From contig OY282381.1 in the NCBI GenBank assembly GCA_958295915.1, positions 1,820,722-1,884,721 of the forward strand: DNA of 64,000 bases, given 5' to 3'. The notes below the pieces were generated by a model, which was not told the DNA's origin, did not search any database, and saw only the letters and a list, made by a program, of their open reading frames with translations. This stretch comes from an uncultured Caldilineaceae bacterium. Its GTDB lineage: Bacteria > Chloroflexota > Anaerolineae > Caldilineales > Caldilineaceae. This document shows, piece after piece, positions 24,673-32,643 of this stretch. Both the position numbers and the translations under genes were made by a program. The first letter of the stretch is position 1. The number at the start of each line of letters is the position of its first letter.

Positions 24673-26001
24673 ATGCGCGCTACCTTTCTCCACATGGCCG
24701 ACTGCCATCTCGGCCATCGTCAGTACAACAGCAAAGACCGGCAGAACGACTTCACCCGCGCCTATCTCGACATCATTCAGGCGGCCATCGACCACAAGGT
24801 CGATTTTGTCGTACTGGCCGGCGATCTTTTTGAAAAGCGCGCCATCGACGCTCTCACCCTCAACCACGCAATCATCGGACTGGAACGGCTGAAAAAAGCC
24901 GACATCCCCTGCATAGCAGTAGAAGGCAACCATGAATTGGCCTACTACCGGGACAGCATCGGTTGGATGCACTTTCTGGCCGAACGGGAGCTGCTGATGC
25001 TGCTCAACCCGCAGTTTGACGGCGGTCGCGTCACCCTCGCGCCCTACGAGAAACGACAAGGGGCCTATGTAGAACCGCTTCCCGGTCTGCGAATCTACGG
25101 GATTCGTTACTACGGCAGCGCCACGGCTCAGGTCGTCCAAGGGATGGCTGCCGGCCTGGCCACAGCCGACAAGGACGGTGTCGAGTACACTATATTCATA
25201 GCCCACACCGGTATCGAGGACGTGCTTCCCAGGGATACCGGCGGCCTCAGCCACCGGAAACTGGCCCCCTTGCGTCCCCACGTGGACTATCTGGCCCTGG
25301 GCCACATCCACAAACCCTACACCTTCGACAACTGGATTTTTAATCCCGGCAGCCCGGAGACCTGCACCCTCACCGAGGCCGCCTGGCCGCAACGAGGTTA
25401 CTATCTTGTGGATGTGGACACAGAAACGGAGACAAAGCACTGCCCGGTCCTGCACGCCAACCGCCGGCGGCCATTCGAGCGCCTGCACTTCAAGGTCGAT
25501 CATTGCGAGACAGCGGTCGATCTCTCCGACCAGTGCCGGCGCTTTGTGGAACGCAAGCGCCGCGAACACCGATCTGCCGGCGCGCCGGTCGTCGAACTGC
25601 GGCTCTCCGGCGTGCTTCCCTTCGATCGCAGCGCGCTGGCGCTGGAGCCGCTTAAACAGATGGTGGAGGAGATTTACAGGCCGCTGATCTGCCTCGTTCG
25701 CAATGCCACCCAAGCGGCGGAGTTCGCTGTTGCCACCGACCAGCAGCTCAGCCGGCGGGCGTTGGAACGGCAGATCGTTGCCGATCTCCTCGAACGGGAC
25801 AGCCGCTTCCGCGCCCGTAGTGAGGAATGGACCGAACTGACTTTGGCCATCAAACAGTTAGCCGTCACGGGAGCCTCTCCCACTGCGGTGCTGGAGGAGT
25901 TAGCGAACGGCTCCCAGCGCCTGATAGAGGAGAGAGAGAATACCGATCTCACTTCTCACTCCGCTCCCCTCACTTCTCATACGAGAGGCGCGCAATGCTG
26001 A
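24673..26001 (+). CDS. sbcD: Exonuclease SbcCD, nuclease subunit D (Mre11-like)
   Basis: A 442-residue metallophosphoesterase. Seen: FLHMADCHLGH (motif I, D and H), FVVLAGDLFEKRAID (motif II), AVEGNHEL (motif III), IAHTGIE and LGHIHKPY (C-terminal metal ligands). With SbcC it processes hairpins, blocked ends and palindromes in DNA. That is notable in a genome loaded with palindromic repeats. The last 100 residues are the SbcC-binding cap region. It overlaps sbcC by seven bases (ATGCTGA). A possible AGGAG at 24654-24658 is rather far from the ATG. Confidence 0.92.
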   Translation: MRATFLHMADCHLGHRQYNSKDRQNDFTRAYLDIIQAAIDHKVDFVVLAGDLFEKRAIDALTLNHAIIGLERLKKADIPCIAVEGNHELAYYRDSIGWMHFLAERELLMLLNPQFDGGRVTLAPYEKRQGAYVEPLPGLRIYGIRYYGSATAQVVQGMAAGLATADKDGVEYTIFIAHTGIEDVLPRDTGGLSHRKLAPLRPHVDYLALGHIHKPYTFDNWIFNPGSPETCTLTEAAWPQRGYYLVDVDTETETKHCPVLHANRRRPFERLHFKVDHCETAVDLSDQCRRFVERKRREHRSAGAPVVELRLSGVLPFDRSALALEPLKQMVEEIYRPLICLVRNATQAAEFAVATDQQLSRRALERQIVADLLERDSRFRARSEEWTELTLAIKQLAVTGASPTAVLEELANGSQRLIEERENTDLTSHSAPLTSHTRGAQC

Positions 26002-28703
26002 TTCGCTCCCTGACGCTGAAAGATGTCAAGAGCTACACGCTGGCAACGGTGGAATTCAGCCCTGGCACGAACGCAATCGTTGGCGACAATGGATCTGGCA
26101 AAACGACGATTCTGGAAGCCATCGGCTTTGCCCTCTTCGATCGTCTGCCTTATGCCCGGGACGATTTTGTGCGTGAAGGCCGGAGGTCGGCGTGCGTGAC
26201 CGTTGAGTTTCTCAGCGGCTTCGACGAGCGCGTCTATCAGGTGATACGACACTGTGGCAGTGGCAGTAGCAGCGCCTACATGGTCGTCGATCCGGAGCTT
26301 TCCCTGAAAATCTGCGAGGGCAAAATCAATACGTCCCAGTTTTTGCGCCAGCATCTCGGCATCGAGCCGACCACAGATCTGCCGGAACTGTTCAGAAACG
26401 CGGTAGGCGTGCCCCAAGGCAGTTTCACCGCCGCCTTTCTGGAAAGCCCCGGCAGACGCAAGGGCATCTTCGATCCCCTCCTGAAGGTTGCGGAATACCG
26501 CTGGGCCTATGAAAAGCTGCGGGATCCCCTCAGGCTGCTCACCCAGCGCCAGAACGATCAGGCGGTCATCATCAGCGGACTACGGGGACAACTGGACCGG
26601 CTGCCCTCTTTGACCGCGGACGCTGCGGAACTGACCACCCGCATCCGCAATGCAGAGAGGGAATGGAGCGCAACCCAGACCGACTTGGCCACAGCCGAGG
26701 CTTCCCAGCAGACGCTGCAGACGCAGCGGGAGAGACTGCTCGCACTGCAACACACGGCGCAGATGCAGAAGCAGGCAGTGGACGAACAGGAACGGACGCT
26801 GGCCGCGGCCCGGCAATGGCTGACAGAGACCGCAGAGGCGGTGGCGATAATCGAGACCAACCAGGCCGGCCATGAAGCCTACCAGGCTGCGCTACAGACC
26901 CAACGGGCCCTGAACGAACAGCTCGCCCAGCGCCGGCAATTGCAGGAGGAACGGGCTGCCGCCGACAAACGGCTGACCTTGGCCGCAACACAAAAGGCCG
27001 CCCAGGAGCGGACGCTGGCCGAAATCGCAGAGGCGGAGAACACAGCGGCAGCCCTGACGGACGCGGTGGCCGAGCAGGAAACCCTGGAAGCCGCCCTGCG
27101 AGATGCCCAACGTCAGGCGGACCGGCTACAGGATGCCCGGGACCGGGTGCAGCGGGAGCAAGCAGCCGTGGCCGCGGCGGAAAAGCGATGCGCGCAGATG
27201 CGCGCGGATGTAGCCCAGGGCCAGAAGATCGAAGCCTCTCTGGAACCATTGCAGGGCCGCGTGGAAACCTTGCAACAGACAGTGACTGCGGAGCAGGCCA
27301 AAGCGGCCCAGTTGCGGGCTGAACGGGCGACTGTCAATGAGCAGATCACCCAGTTGCAGGCCATGGAAACGGCAATCTGCCCGGTTTGTGAGCAGCCCCT
27401 GCCAGCAGCCCACCGGATGCAACTTCTCGACCGCAACCGGAGCCGGCTGGCCGCGCTGAACGGGGATTCCCAGGCCACAGCAATGACGATTCGCCAGGCC
27501 GAAGCAGCACGGAGGCAAGCCCGATCAACTCTCATCCAGCGGGAGAAAACCCTGCGTTCTCTCCCCCCTCAGAACGCTGTCGCTATCGCTGAAACGGAAC
27601 TGACGGATCTGCGCGGTCGGCTGACCGAAACCATGCGCCAGGCAGCAGCCCTGGCGGAAGCGCCGGGCCGAGTGCAACAGCTACAGCAGTCGTTGACTAC
27701 ACTGAACGATCCACGGCGACGATGGGACGTGGCTCGCCAGCGGGCGGCAGAACGCCAGCAGGTTGAAGATGCTTTGCAGAAGCGCCGCGCAGAGGCCGAG
27801 CGACAGCGAATGACCCTCGCCGCGCTTGATGCGCGCATGCAAGCCTTCGCCGACCTGGACGCAGAGGAAGCGCAGCTCAGTGCCACATTGGACAAGTTTC
27901 AGACGGCCGACGATCTGTACCGTCGCAATTTTGCTGCCGCAGATGCCTTCCCACAGCGCCAGCAAGAGGTCGCCGAGGCCGAGAGCGCGTTGCAGGCCGC
28001 TGAAGCGCTCTACGCAGCCGGACAGGCGCAGTTGGAAGCGGATGAGCGCGAGTTCGACGAAGATCGTTTCCGAGAAGCGGTGGCCCAGGTGGAGGAGATC
28101 CGTAGCCGCAGCGTGCGACTGGAGACAAATTTGGGCCATTGGCGGGAACGCCTGGCGCGGGCGCAAGAGGAGATCGATCAGTTGCAGGCCCAGGCCCACC
28201 AACTCGCTGCTGCCCAAGCCCTTCACAACCGGCTGACGGAGCAACACGATCTTTTGCAGTTCCTGCGTTCGGTTCTGCAGGAAGCCGGCCCGTTCGTAAC
28301 GCAGGCTCTGGTCCAGCAGATCAGCCACGCGGCCAATCAGCTATTCGGCGAAATTATGGAGGACTACACCCGGACACTCCAGTGGCGGGATGACTACGGA
28401 ATTATCCTGGAGGTGGATGGCCGGCGGCGAGAATTTTCCCAGCTTTCCGGCGGGGAGCAGATGACCGCGGCGCTGGCGGTTCGATTGGCCTTGCTCCAAG
28501 AGATGAGCGATATCGCTGTGGCCTTCTTCGACGAGCCGACCGCCAATCTGGACGATGCCCGTCGCAGCTCCCTGGCCCGCCAGATATTGGGAATCCGCGG
28601 CTTTCAGCAACTCTTCGTCATCAGCCACGACGACACATTCGAGCAGGCCACGGAGAATCTGATTCGCGTGGAGAAGAAGAACGGAGTGAGTGAAATTCGT
28701 TGA
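25995..28703 (+). CDS. sbcC: Exonuclease SbcCD, ATPase subunit C (Rad50-like)
   Basis: A 902-residue SMC-like ATPase. Walker A GDNGSGKTTILEAIGFALF lies near residue 35. A Q-loop region follows at FRNAVGVPQGSFTAAFLESP. Long coiled coils run from about 180-440 and 500-780, around the zinc hook CPVCEQPLP (about residue 460). Near the end come the ABC signature QLSGGEQMTAALAVRLAL, Walker B VAFFDEPTANLD and the H-loop FVISHDD. It dimerises with SbcD as an ATP-driven nuclease. The ATG at 25995 starts at the conserved N-terminus (MLIRSLTLKDVKSY). The frame further upstream lies inside sbcD. Confidence 0.93.
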   Translation: MLIRSLTLKDVKSYTLATVEFSPGTNAIVGDNGSGKTTILEAIGFALFDRLPYARDDFVREGRRSACVTVEFLSGFDERVYQVIRHCGSGSSSAYMVVDPELSLKICEGKINTSQFLRQHLGIEPTTDLPELFRNAVGVPQGSFTAAFLESPGRRKGIFDPLLKVAEYRWAYEKLRDPLRLLTQRQNDQAVIISGLRGQLDRLPSLTADAAELTTRIRNAEREWSATQTDLATAEASQQTLQTQRERLLALQHTAQMQKQAVDEQERTLAAARQWLTETAEAVAIIETNQAGHEAYQAALQTQRALNEQLAQRRQLQEERAAADKRLTLAATQKAAQERTLAEIAEAENTAAALTDAVAEQETLEAALRDAQRQADRLQDARDRVQREQAAVAAAEKRCAQMRADVAQGQKIEASLEPLQGRVETLQQTVTAEQAKAAQLRAERATVNEQITQLQAMETAICPVCEQPLPAAHRMQLLDRNRSRLAALNGDSQATAMTIRQAEAARRQARSTLIQREKTLRSLPPQNAVAIAETELTDLRGRLTETMRQAAALAEAPGRVQQLQQSLTTLNDPRRRWDVARQRAAERQQVEDALQKRRAEAERQRMTLAALDARMQAFADLDAEEAQLSATLDKFQTADDLYRRNFAAADAFPQRQQEVAEAESALQAAEALYAAGQAQLEADEREFDEDRFREAVAQVEEIRSRSVRLETNLGHWRERLARAQEEIDQLQAQAHQLAAAQALHNRLTEQHDLLQFLRSVLQEAGPFVTQALVQQISHAANQLFGEIMEDYTRTLQWRDDYGIILEVDGRRREFSQLSGGEQMTAALAVRLALLQEMSDIAVAFFDEPTANLDDARRSSLARQILGIRGFQQLFVISHDDTFEQATENLIRVEKKNGVSEIR

Positions 28704-28775
28704 AAGCGCGTCAACCTTGTAATATACCCGTAGATCCAATGCTTTCGCTTGGGGATATACGGAGCTTTGCGCTGA

Positions 28776-31223
28776 ATGAATCCCAGACGGCAGGAGCCGC
28801 CGGAATCAACGTCTTCAGAGGCGCGAGTAGGGCCTTATGCCAGTTGGATCCGTAAGCAACATGACATACCCCTTCCCGTCCAGGGCCTGCTGAAACGCGC
28901 CGAGCCAATCATCCGCAGCGCTGACCGCCTGCGAACCGCCTTACACGACAGCCCCGGACGGCATCTGCCCTTCGGCCTGTTCCTGCTTGGGACACTTGCC
29001 TACGGCGCTTCGTTCGCCTGGCATATGCTTGCCCACTTCGACCTTGTCAATCTGCTCAGCGATGTAAACGTGTCGGATGACGCCTTCTACTACTTTCAGA
29101 TAGCCAAAAATCTTGCCGCCGGGAGGTTCTCAACCTTTGACGGAGGCATCACCCGCACCAACGGCTACCATCCCCTCTGGATGCTGCTCATCACGCCCTT
29201 CTACTGGGTATTCGACCCAAAGACCGCTCTGCTCGGGATCAAGGCTTTCGAGATTATGCTCACAGCAGGCGGCGTCGCGCTGGTTGTTCTGGCCACCGGC
29301 ATATCGCGCCTGACCTGGATTCTCCTGTTTGCCGTTCTCCCACAGCTCTATCAACATTCGTCCTTCTATAATGGAATGGAAAGCGCCGCCGCGCTGTGTA
29401 TGTTGGGGCTGCTCTTCCTCGCCCTCAGCCTCTTCGCGCGGAACCCAGCGCGGTGGACATGGCTGCTAGCTGCGGTTGTCTTCGCTCTGCCCTGGGCGCG
29501 CCTGGAGTACGTTGCCATAGCGCTGACGGCAACCGCGGCGCTGTGTCTCATTGCGTGGTCATGGCCAGAGAAGCCGTCTGGCGCCTCCAAGATCCATTAC
29601 CCCCTCCCCCCCCGAACATTTGTTCCACTATTCAGCGCGTGCGCGGGCGGCATCCTCGCGTATTTCGTCTACAACCGGCTCGTCTTTGGCGGCTTCATAC
29701 CCGTGAGCGCGGCGTCCAAGCTGGCGTGGTCGCAGTCCCGCTGGGAGCTGGAAGGTGGATACAGCCTCGCGCAGAACTTCCAGGATGTCCTGCAAATTCA
29801 CGCGTTCAATGACGAACTGCTGGTCGCTCTCGCGATCTGCGGCTACCTCCTGCTGGTCTGGTGGTCTGCCCGCCGCTCCCGCAGCCGGGAGGATTGGCTG
29901 CTCCTGATCTTTCTGGTGGGCGCGTTCAGCCTGGCGGCGGGTCATATAGCGAAGTTCGCGCAGACCGTTCTCACTGTGCATCCCTACTGGGGGGATTATG
30001 AGCATTATTTCGCTCCGGCGTATCTGATGAAGGGGCTGTTTGTTCCCATTAGCTGTTACGTCGCCGTTCACTTCATTCGCCGTTTTGTTGGACCGAAGTC
30101 GCGCCACGCGACCCACATTCTGAGCCTGGGGATTGTCATGGCCAGCGCGATTTTTCTGTTCAGACCGGCGGTCATTACGCAACCATTCGCGCATGTTGAC
30201 GATGTGAGCAGGTCTTCTCGTCGGGGCTGGAAGATGACCTCTTACATGGGCACGCAGGTAATGAATCGCGTGCTTCCTGAAGACAGCATAGTCGGTTCGT
30301 GGGACGCTGGCGTCATTGGATACTTTTCGGACTTTCCCGTTGTGAATCTGGACGGCCTCGTGAATTCCTATGACTATCTGCGCGCGCGGCAAGAAGGGAA
30401 TGCAGAATCGTATTATCGAAAGTATGGAATTACGCATTTCGCCAATATCAGGCGTACCGAGCGGAACTCCGATAATACGATTTTTGAAGGTGTTCCGTTT
30501 CTCAGATTTAAAGAGACAGAGTATGAGTTCAAACTCTGGTCCGCTGAGCCGCTGGAGGCGTCATCGGGCGAGTCTGACAACGCCGCCTGGTTCTGGGAGA
30601 GAATAGAGCCCCATTTTGACTACAAGTTGGATGAAGTCGGGGTTCTCGTTGATGACAGGTTGGCGCAGGTTTTCGTGAGAGATTGTGAGCCGGAAGAACT
30701 GCGGGAAAAACTCTTTGTGCTTTCCTGGCGTACCGAAGGGAGCGAAACAGTCGCCAGCGCCCGGTATCCATGGAAGAACGCGAGGGAAAATCACCTGGGG
30801 TTCTGCGTGGATGCTTTTGCACTGCCTGACGACGCGGTTCATCCAGTTCGGATTGAGACAATGTCAGCGCGTGATTACGTCGAGCGGCTCTCCGAAGACG
30901 GCCAGCCGATAATCCGCTCCAATTGGAATGTGTATATCAACGGGAACAATCTCATCTACGTAAAGGATCTGTGCGAACAGGATGACGTTGAGGTAAAGTT
31001 CTTCCTCCACCTGGACCCGGTTGAAGTGAATGACCTCCCCAGCCATCGCAGGCAATACGGTTTTGACAACCTTGATTTTAACCTTGACCGGTATGGCGCG
31101 AGAATCGGCGGGATATGCTTGGCGGTTGTCCCTCTCCCGGCCTACGATATCGCCGAAATCCGCACCGGCCAGTGGATACCCGGTGAGGGGCAGTTGTGGC
31201 AGGCCGGCTACCTCCTGCGGTGA
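28776..31223 (+). CDS. GT-C membrane glycosyltransferase-like protein with C-terminal beta modules
   Basis: An 815-residue protein. The first membrane segment is at about residues 68-88. The loop that follows carries DDAFYYFQIAKNLAAGRFST and GGITRTNGYHPLW, the acidic-pair motif of the lipid-phosphosugar-dependent GT-C/PMT-ArnT fold. About ten more hydrophobic segments reach residue 470. The soluble part then holds a catalytic-side lobe (WDAGVIGYFSDFPVVNLDGL) and two modules of about 120 residues. The last of these (RSNWNVYINGNNLIYVKD ... FDNLDF ... IRTGQW) matches the repeated module of the left-edge gene at 1-1783. It probably glycosylates lipids or secreted proteins at the outer face. GGAG precedes the ATG by 11 bases. 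Confidence 0.82.
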   Translation: MNPRRQEPPESTSSEARVGPYASWIRKQHDIPLPVQGLLKRAEPIIRSADRLRTALHDSPGRHLPFGLFLLGTLAYGASFAWHMLAHFDLVNLLSDVNVSDDAFYYFQIAKNLAAGRFSTFDGGITRTNGYHPLWMLLITPFYWVFDPKTALLGIKAFEIMLTAGGVALVVLATGISRLTWILLFAVLPQLYQHSSFYNGMESAAALCMLGLLFLALSLFARNPARWTWLLAAVVFALPWARLEYVAIALTATAALCLIAWSWPEKPSGASKIHYPLPPRTFVPLFSACAGGILAYFVYNRLVFGGFIPVSAASKLAWSQSRWELEGGYSLAQNFQDVLQIHAFNDELLVALAICGYLLLVWWSARRSRSREDWLLLIFLVGAFSLAAGHIAKFAQTVLTVHPYWGDYEHYFAPAYLMKGLFVPISCYVAVHFIRRFVGPKSRHATHILSLGIVMASAIFLFRPAVITQPFAHVDDVSRSSRRGWKMTSYMGTQVMNRVLPEDSIVGSWDAGVIGYFSDFPVVNLDGLVNSYDYLRARQEGNAESYYRKYGITHFANIRRTERNSDNTIFEGVPFLRFKETEYEFKLWSAEPLEASSGESDNAAWFWERIEPHFDYKLDEVGVLVDDRLAQVFVRDCEPEELREKLFVLSWRTEGSETVASARYPWKNARENHLGFCVDAFALPDDAVHPVRIETMSARDYVERLSEDGQPIIRSNWNVYINGNNLIYVKDLCEQDDVEVKFFLHLDPVEVNDLPSHRRQYGFDNLDFNLDRYGARIGGICLAVVPLPAYDIAEIRTGQWIPGEGQLWQAGYLLR

Positions 31224-31245
31224 GCGCCGAAGCCCTTCACAAATG

Positions 31246-31303
31246 ATCAGTGGCCAGTGAACTGCAGTCGCTGGCCACTAGACACTGGCGACTGACCACT
31301 AAA
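31246..31303. repeat. Type C repeat cluster
   Basis: AGTGGCCAGTGAACTGCAGT, then CGCTGGCCACTAGACACTGG and CGACTGACCACTA, a stutter of CCACT/AGTGG words, between two convergent genes. Confidence 0.6.
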
Positions 31304-31317
31304 CATTGGGATATAGC

Positions 31318-32559
31318 TCACGCCACCGACACCAATATCTGCGCGGCTTTGGGTACTCCACCCAGGGAGGCGAACTCCTCCTGCAAGCTGGCGGCGTTCT
31401 GGCGAGCGGGGGCGTTGCCCGGCAGCATCTTTTGCAGAGCTGCAGTCACAAGAGAGACCGTCATCTGCTTGGGCGGGATATGATATCCGACACCGCTGCG
31501 CACAACCCCTTTGGCCTGCCGCCCCTGGTCTGCAGCCTTAGGCACGACAATCTGCGGAATCCCATGGGTGACCAGGGCGTGGGTCGTGCCGGCGCCGCCA
31601 TGATGGATCGCCCCCGCGGTGTAAGGCAACAATTCCGCAAACCGGACCCGCTCTACCAGTACCGTAGGCTGCGGCAGTCTGCTTCGCAGAGCTGCCACCT
31701 CCTCAGCGCTGAAACCCTTGCCGATCGCCAAAATCGGCACTCCCCCCACCTGCGCCACCGCATGGGCCGCGATAATGAAAAAATTAATATCCTGGGTGAA
31801 AGAAGTCCCGAGGGTGATGAAGATCCATGGGCGGTCCATCGGAAGTTGGTCGAGCCAAGGGGATGCCCGTGGCTGGGCCGGCGGCGCACTACCGCCGACC
31901 ATGCGTGTCTGGGGCAATAGCGGCGTCCCAGCATACCAACGGGGACTCCAATAGGTCAGATGCAGATAGGGCGAACGTAGCGCAGCCGAACCGTCCAGCG
32001 CCCAATTGATGCCAGTAGCGCCAAAATCGGCCAGTAGCGCGCGCACTCGTTCCTGAGCCAACTCACCTACAAAGTCAGCGTCGCGCCCTACAGTGGCGCG
32101 CAAAACATCGCCTTCCGACAACTTCGCTTGGACCGCCGGCCAGCCGGCGATAGCGAACGGCACGTCCAACACTTCTGCAGCAATGCCAGCAGCGGCAGTA
32201 AACATCTCGCTGACGACCACATGCGGGCGGAAGCGCTTGCCTACGTCGATAAGCTCCAGAGTCGCCGCCCGCACTCGTTTCACATCCAACCACTGATCCA
32301 GGGAGCGGATCATGCGCAGTCGCTGAAAATCCTCCTGCGAAGCCGCGTTCAGATCTGCCAGGGGTGGCGGGGGCCAGCGCCAGCCGGTCCCCTGCAGGAT
32401 ATGGCGGCGGACGCCCTGCGCCGCCAGTTCGCTCTGCAGTTCATGACCGGTAGCCCACATGACATCATGACCTTCTCGCGTCAGTTTCGCAGCAGTGGGC
32501 AGATAACCACCCCAGTCCAGATGGCCCGGTAGTTGAGCGGATACACATAGAAAACGCAT
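31318..32559 (-). CDS. Family 1 (UGT/MGT-type) glycosyltransferase
   Basis: A 413-residue GT-B enzyme of the macrolide/erythromycin CIII-like group. The N-terminal domain opens MRFLCVSAQLPGHLDWGGYL. The C-terminal domain shows WIFITLGTSF, then AGAIHHGGAGTTHALVTHGIPQIVVP and DQ, the nucleotide-sugar-binding signature. It would glycosylate a lipid or small molecule. Residues about 150-160 (VLRATVGRD) are a type A repeat translated in frame inside the N-terminal domain. No clear ribosome site; a further type A unit lies just upstream at 32568-32593. Confidence 0.87.
   Translation of the reverse strand: MRFLCVSAQLPGHLDWGGYLPTAAKLTREGHDVMWATGHELQSELAAQGVRRHILQGTGWRWPPPPLADLNAASQEDFQRLRMIRSLDQWLDVKRVRAATLELIDVGKRFRPHVVVSEMFTAAAGIAAEVLDVPFAIAGWPAVQAKLSEGDVLRATVGRDADFVGELAQERVRALLADFGATGINWALDGSAALRSPYLHLTYWSPRWYAGTPLLPQTRMVGGSAPPAQPRASPWLDQLPMDRPWIFITLGTSFTQDINFFIIAAHAVAQVGGVPILAIGKGFSAEEVAALRSRLPQPTVLVERVRFAELLPYTAGAIHHGGAGTTHALVTHGIPQIVVPKAADQGRQAKGVVRSGVGYHIPPKQMTVSLVTAALQKMLPGNAPARQNAASLQEEFASLGGVPKAAQILVSVA
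32080..32107 (+). repeat. Type A repeat in coding sequence (GT1)
   Basis: TCGCGCCCTACAGTGGCGCG plus CAAAAC, read on the minus strand as VLRATVGRD in the glycosyltransferase. Confidence 0.88.
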
Positions 32560-32567
32560 TGTAAACT

Positions 32568-32593
32568 GTTTTGCGCGCCACTGTAGAGCGCGA
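32568..32593 (-). repeat. Type A repeat, single unit
   Basis: TTTTGCGCGCCACTGTAGAG + CGCGAC, nine bases upstream of the GT1 start codon. Confidence 0.85.
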
Positions 32594-32643
32594 CTTTGTG
32601 TGATTATCCAGGATCGACCATCATTTTAGGGAGAATCACAGTT

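Noticed and set aside
26572-27249. Long minus-strand frame opposite sbcC
   Set aside because: An antisense frame favoured by GC-rich coding; Pro/Arg-rich and lacking any domain, while the sbcC frame is unmistakable.
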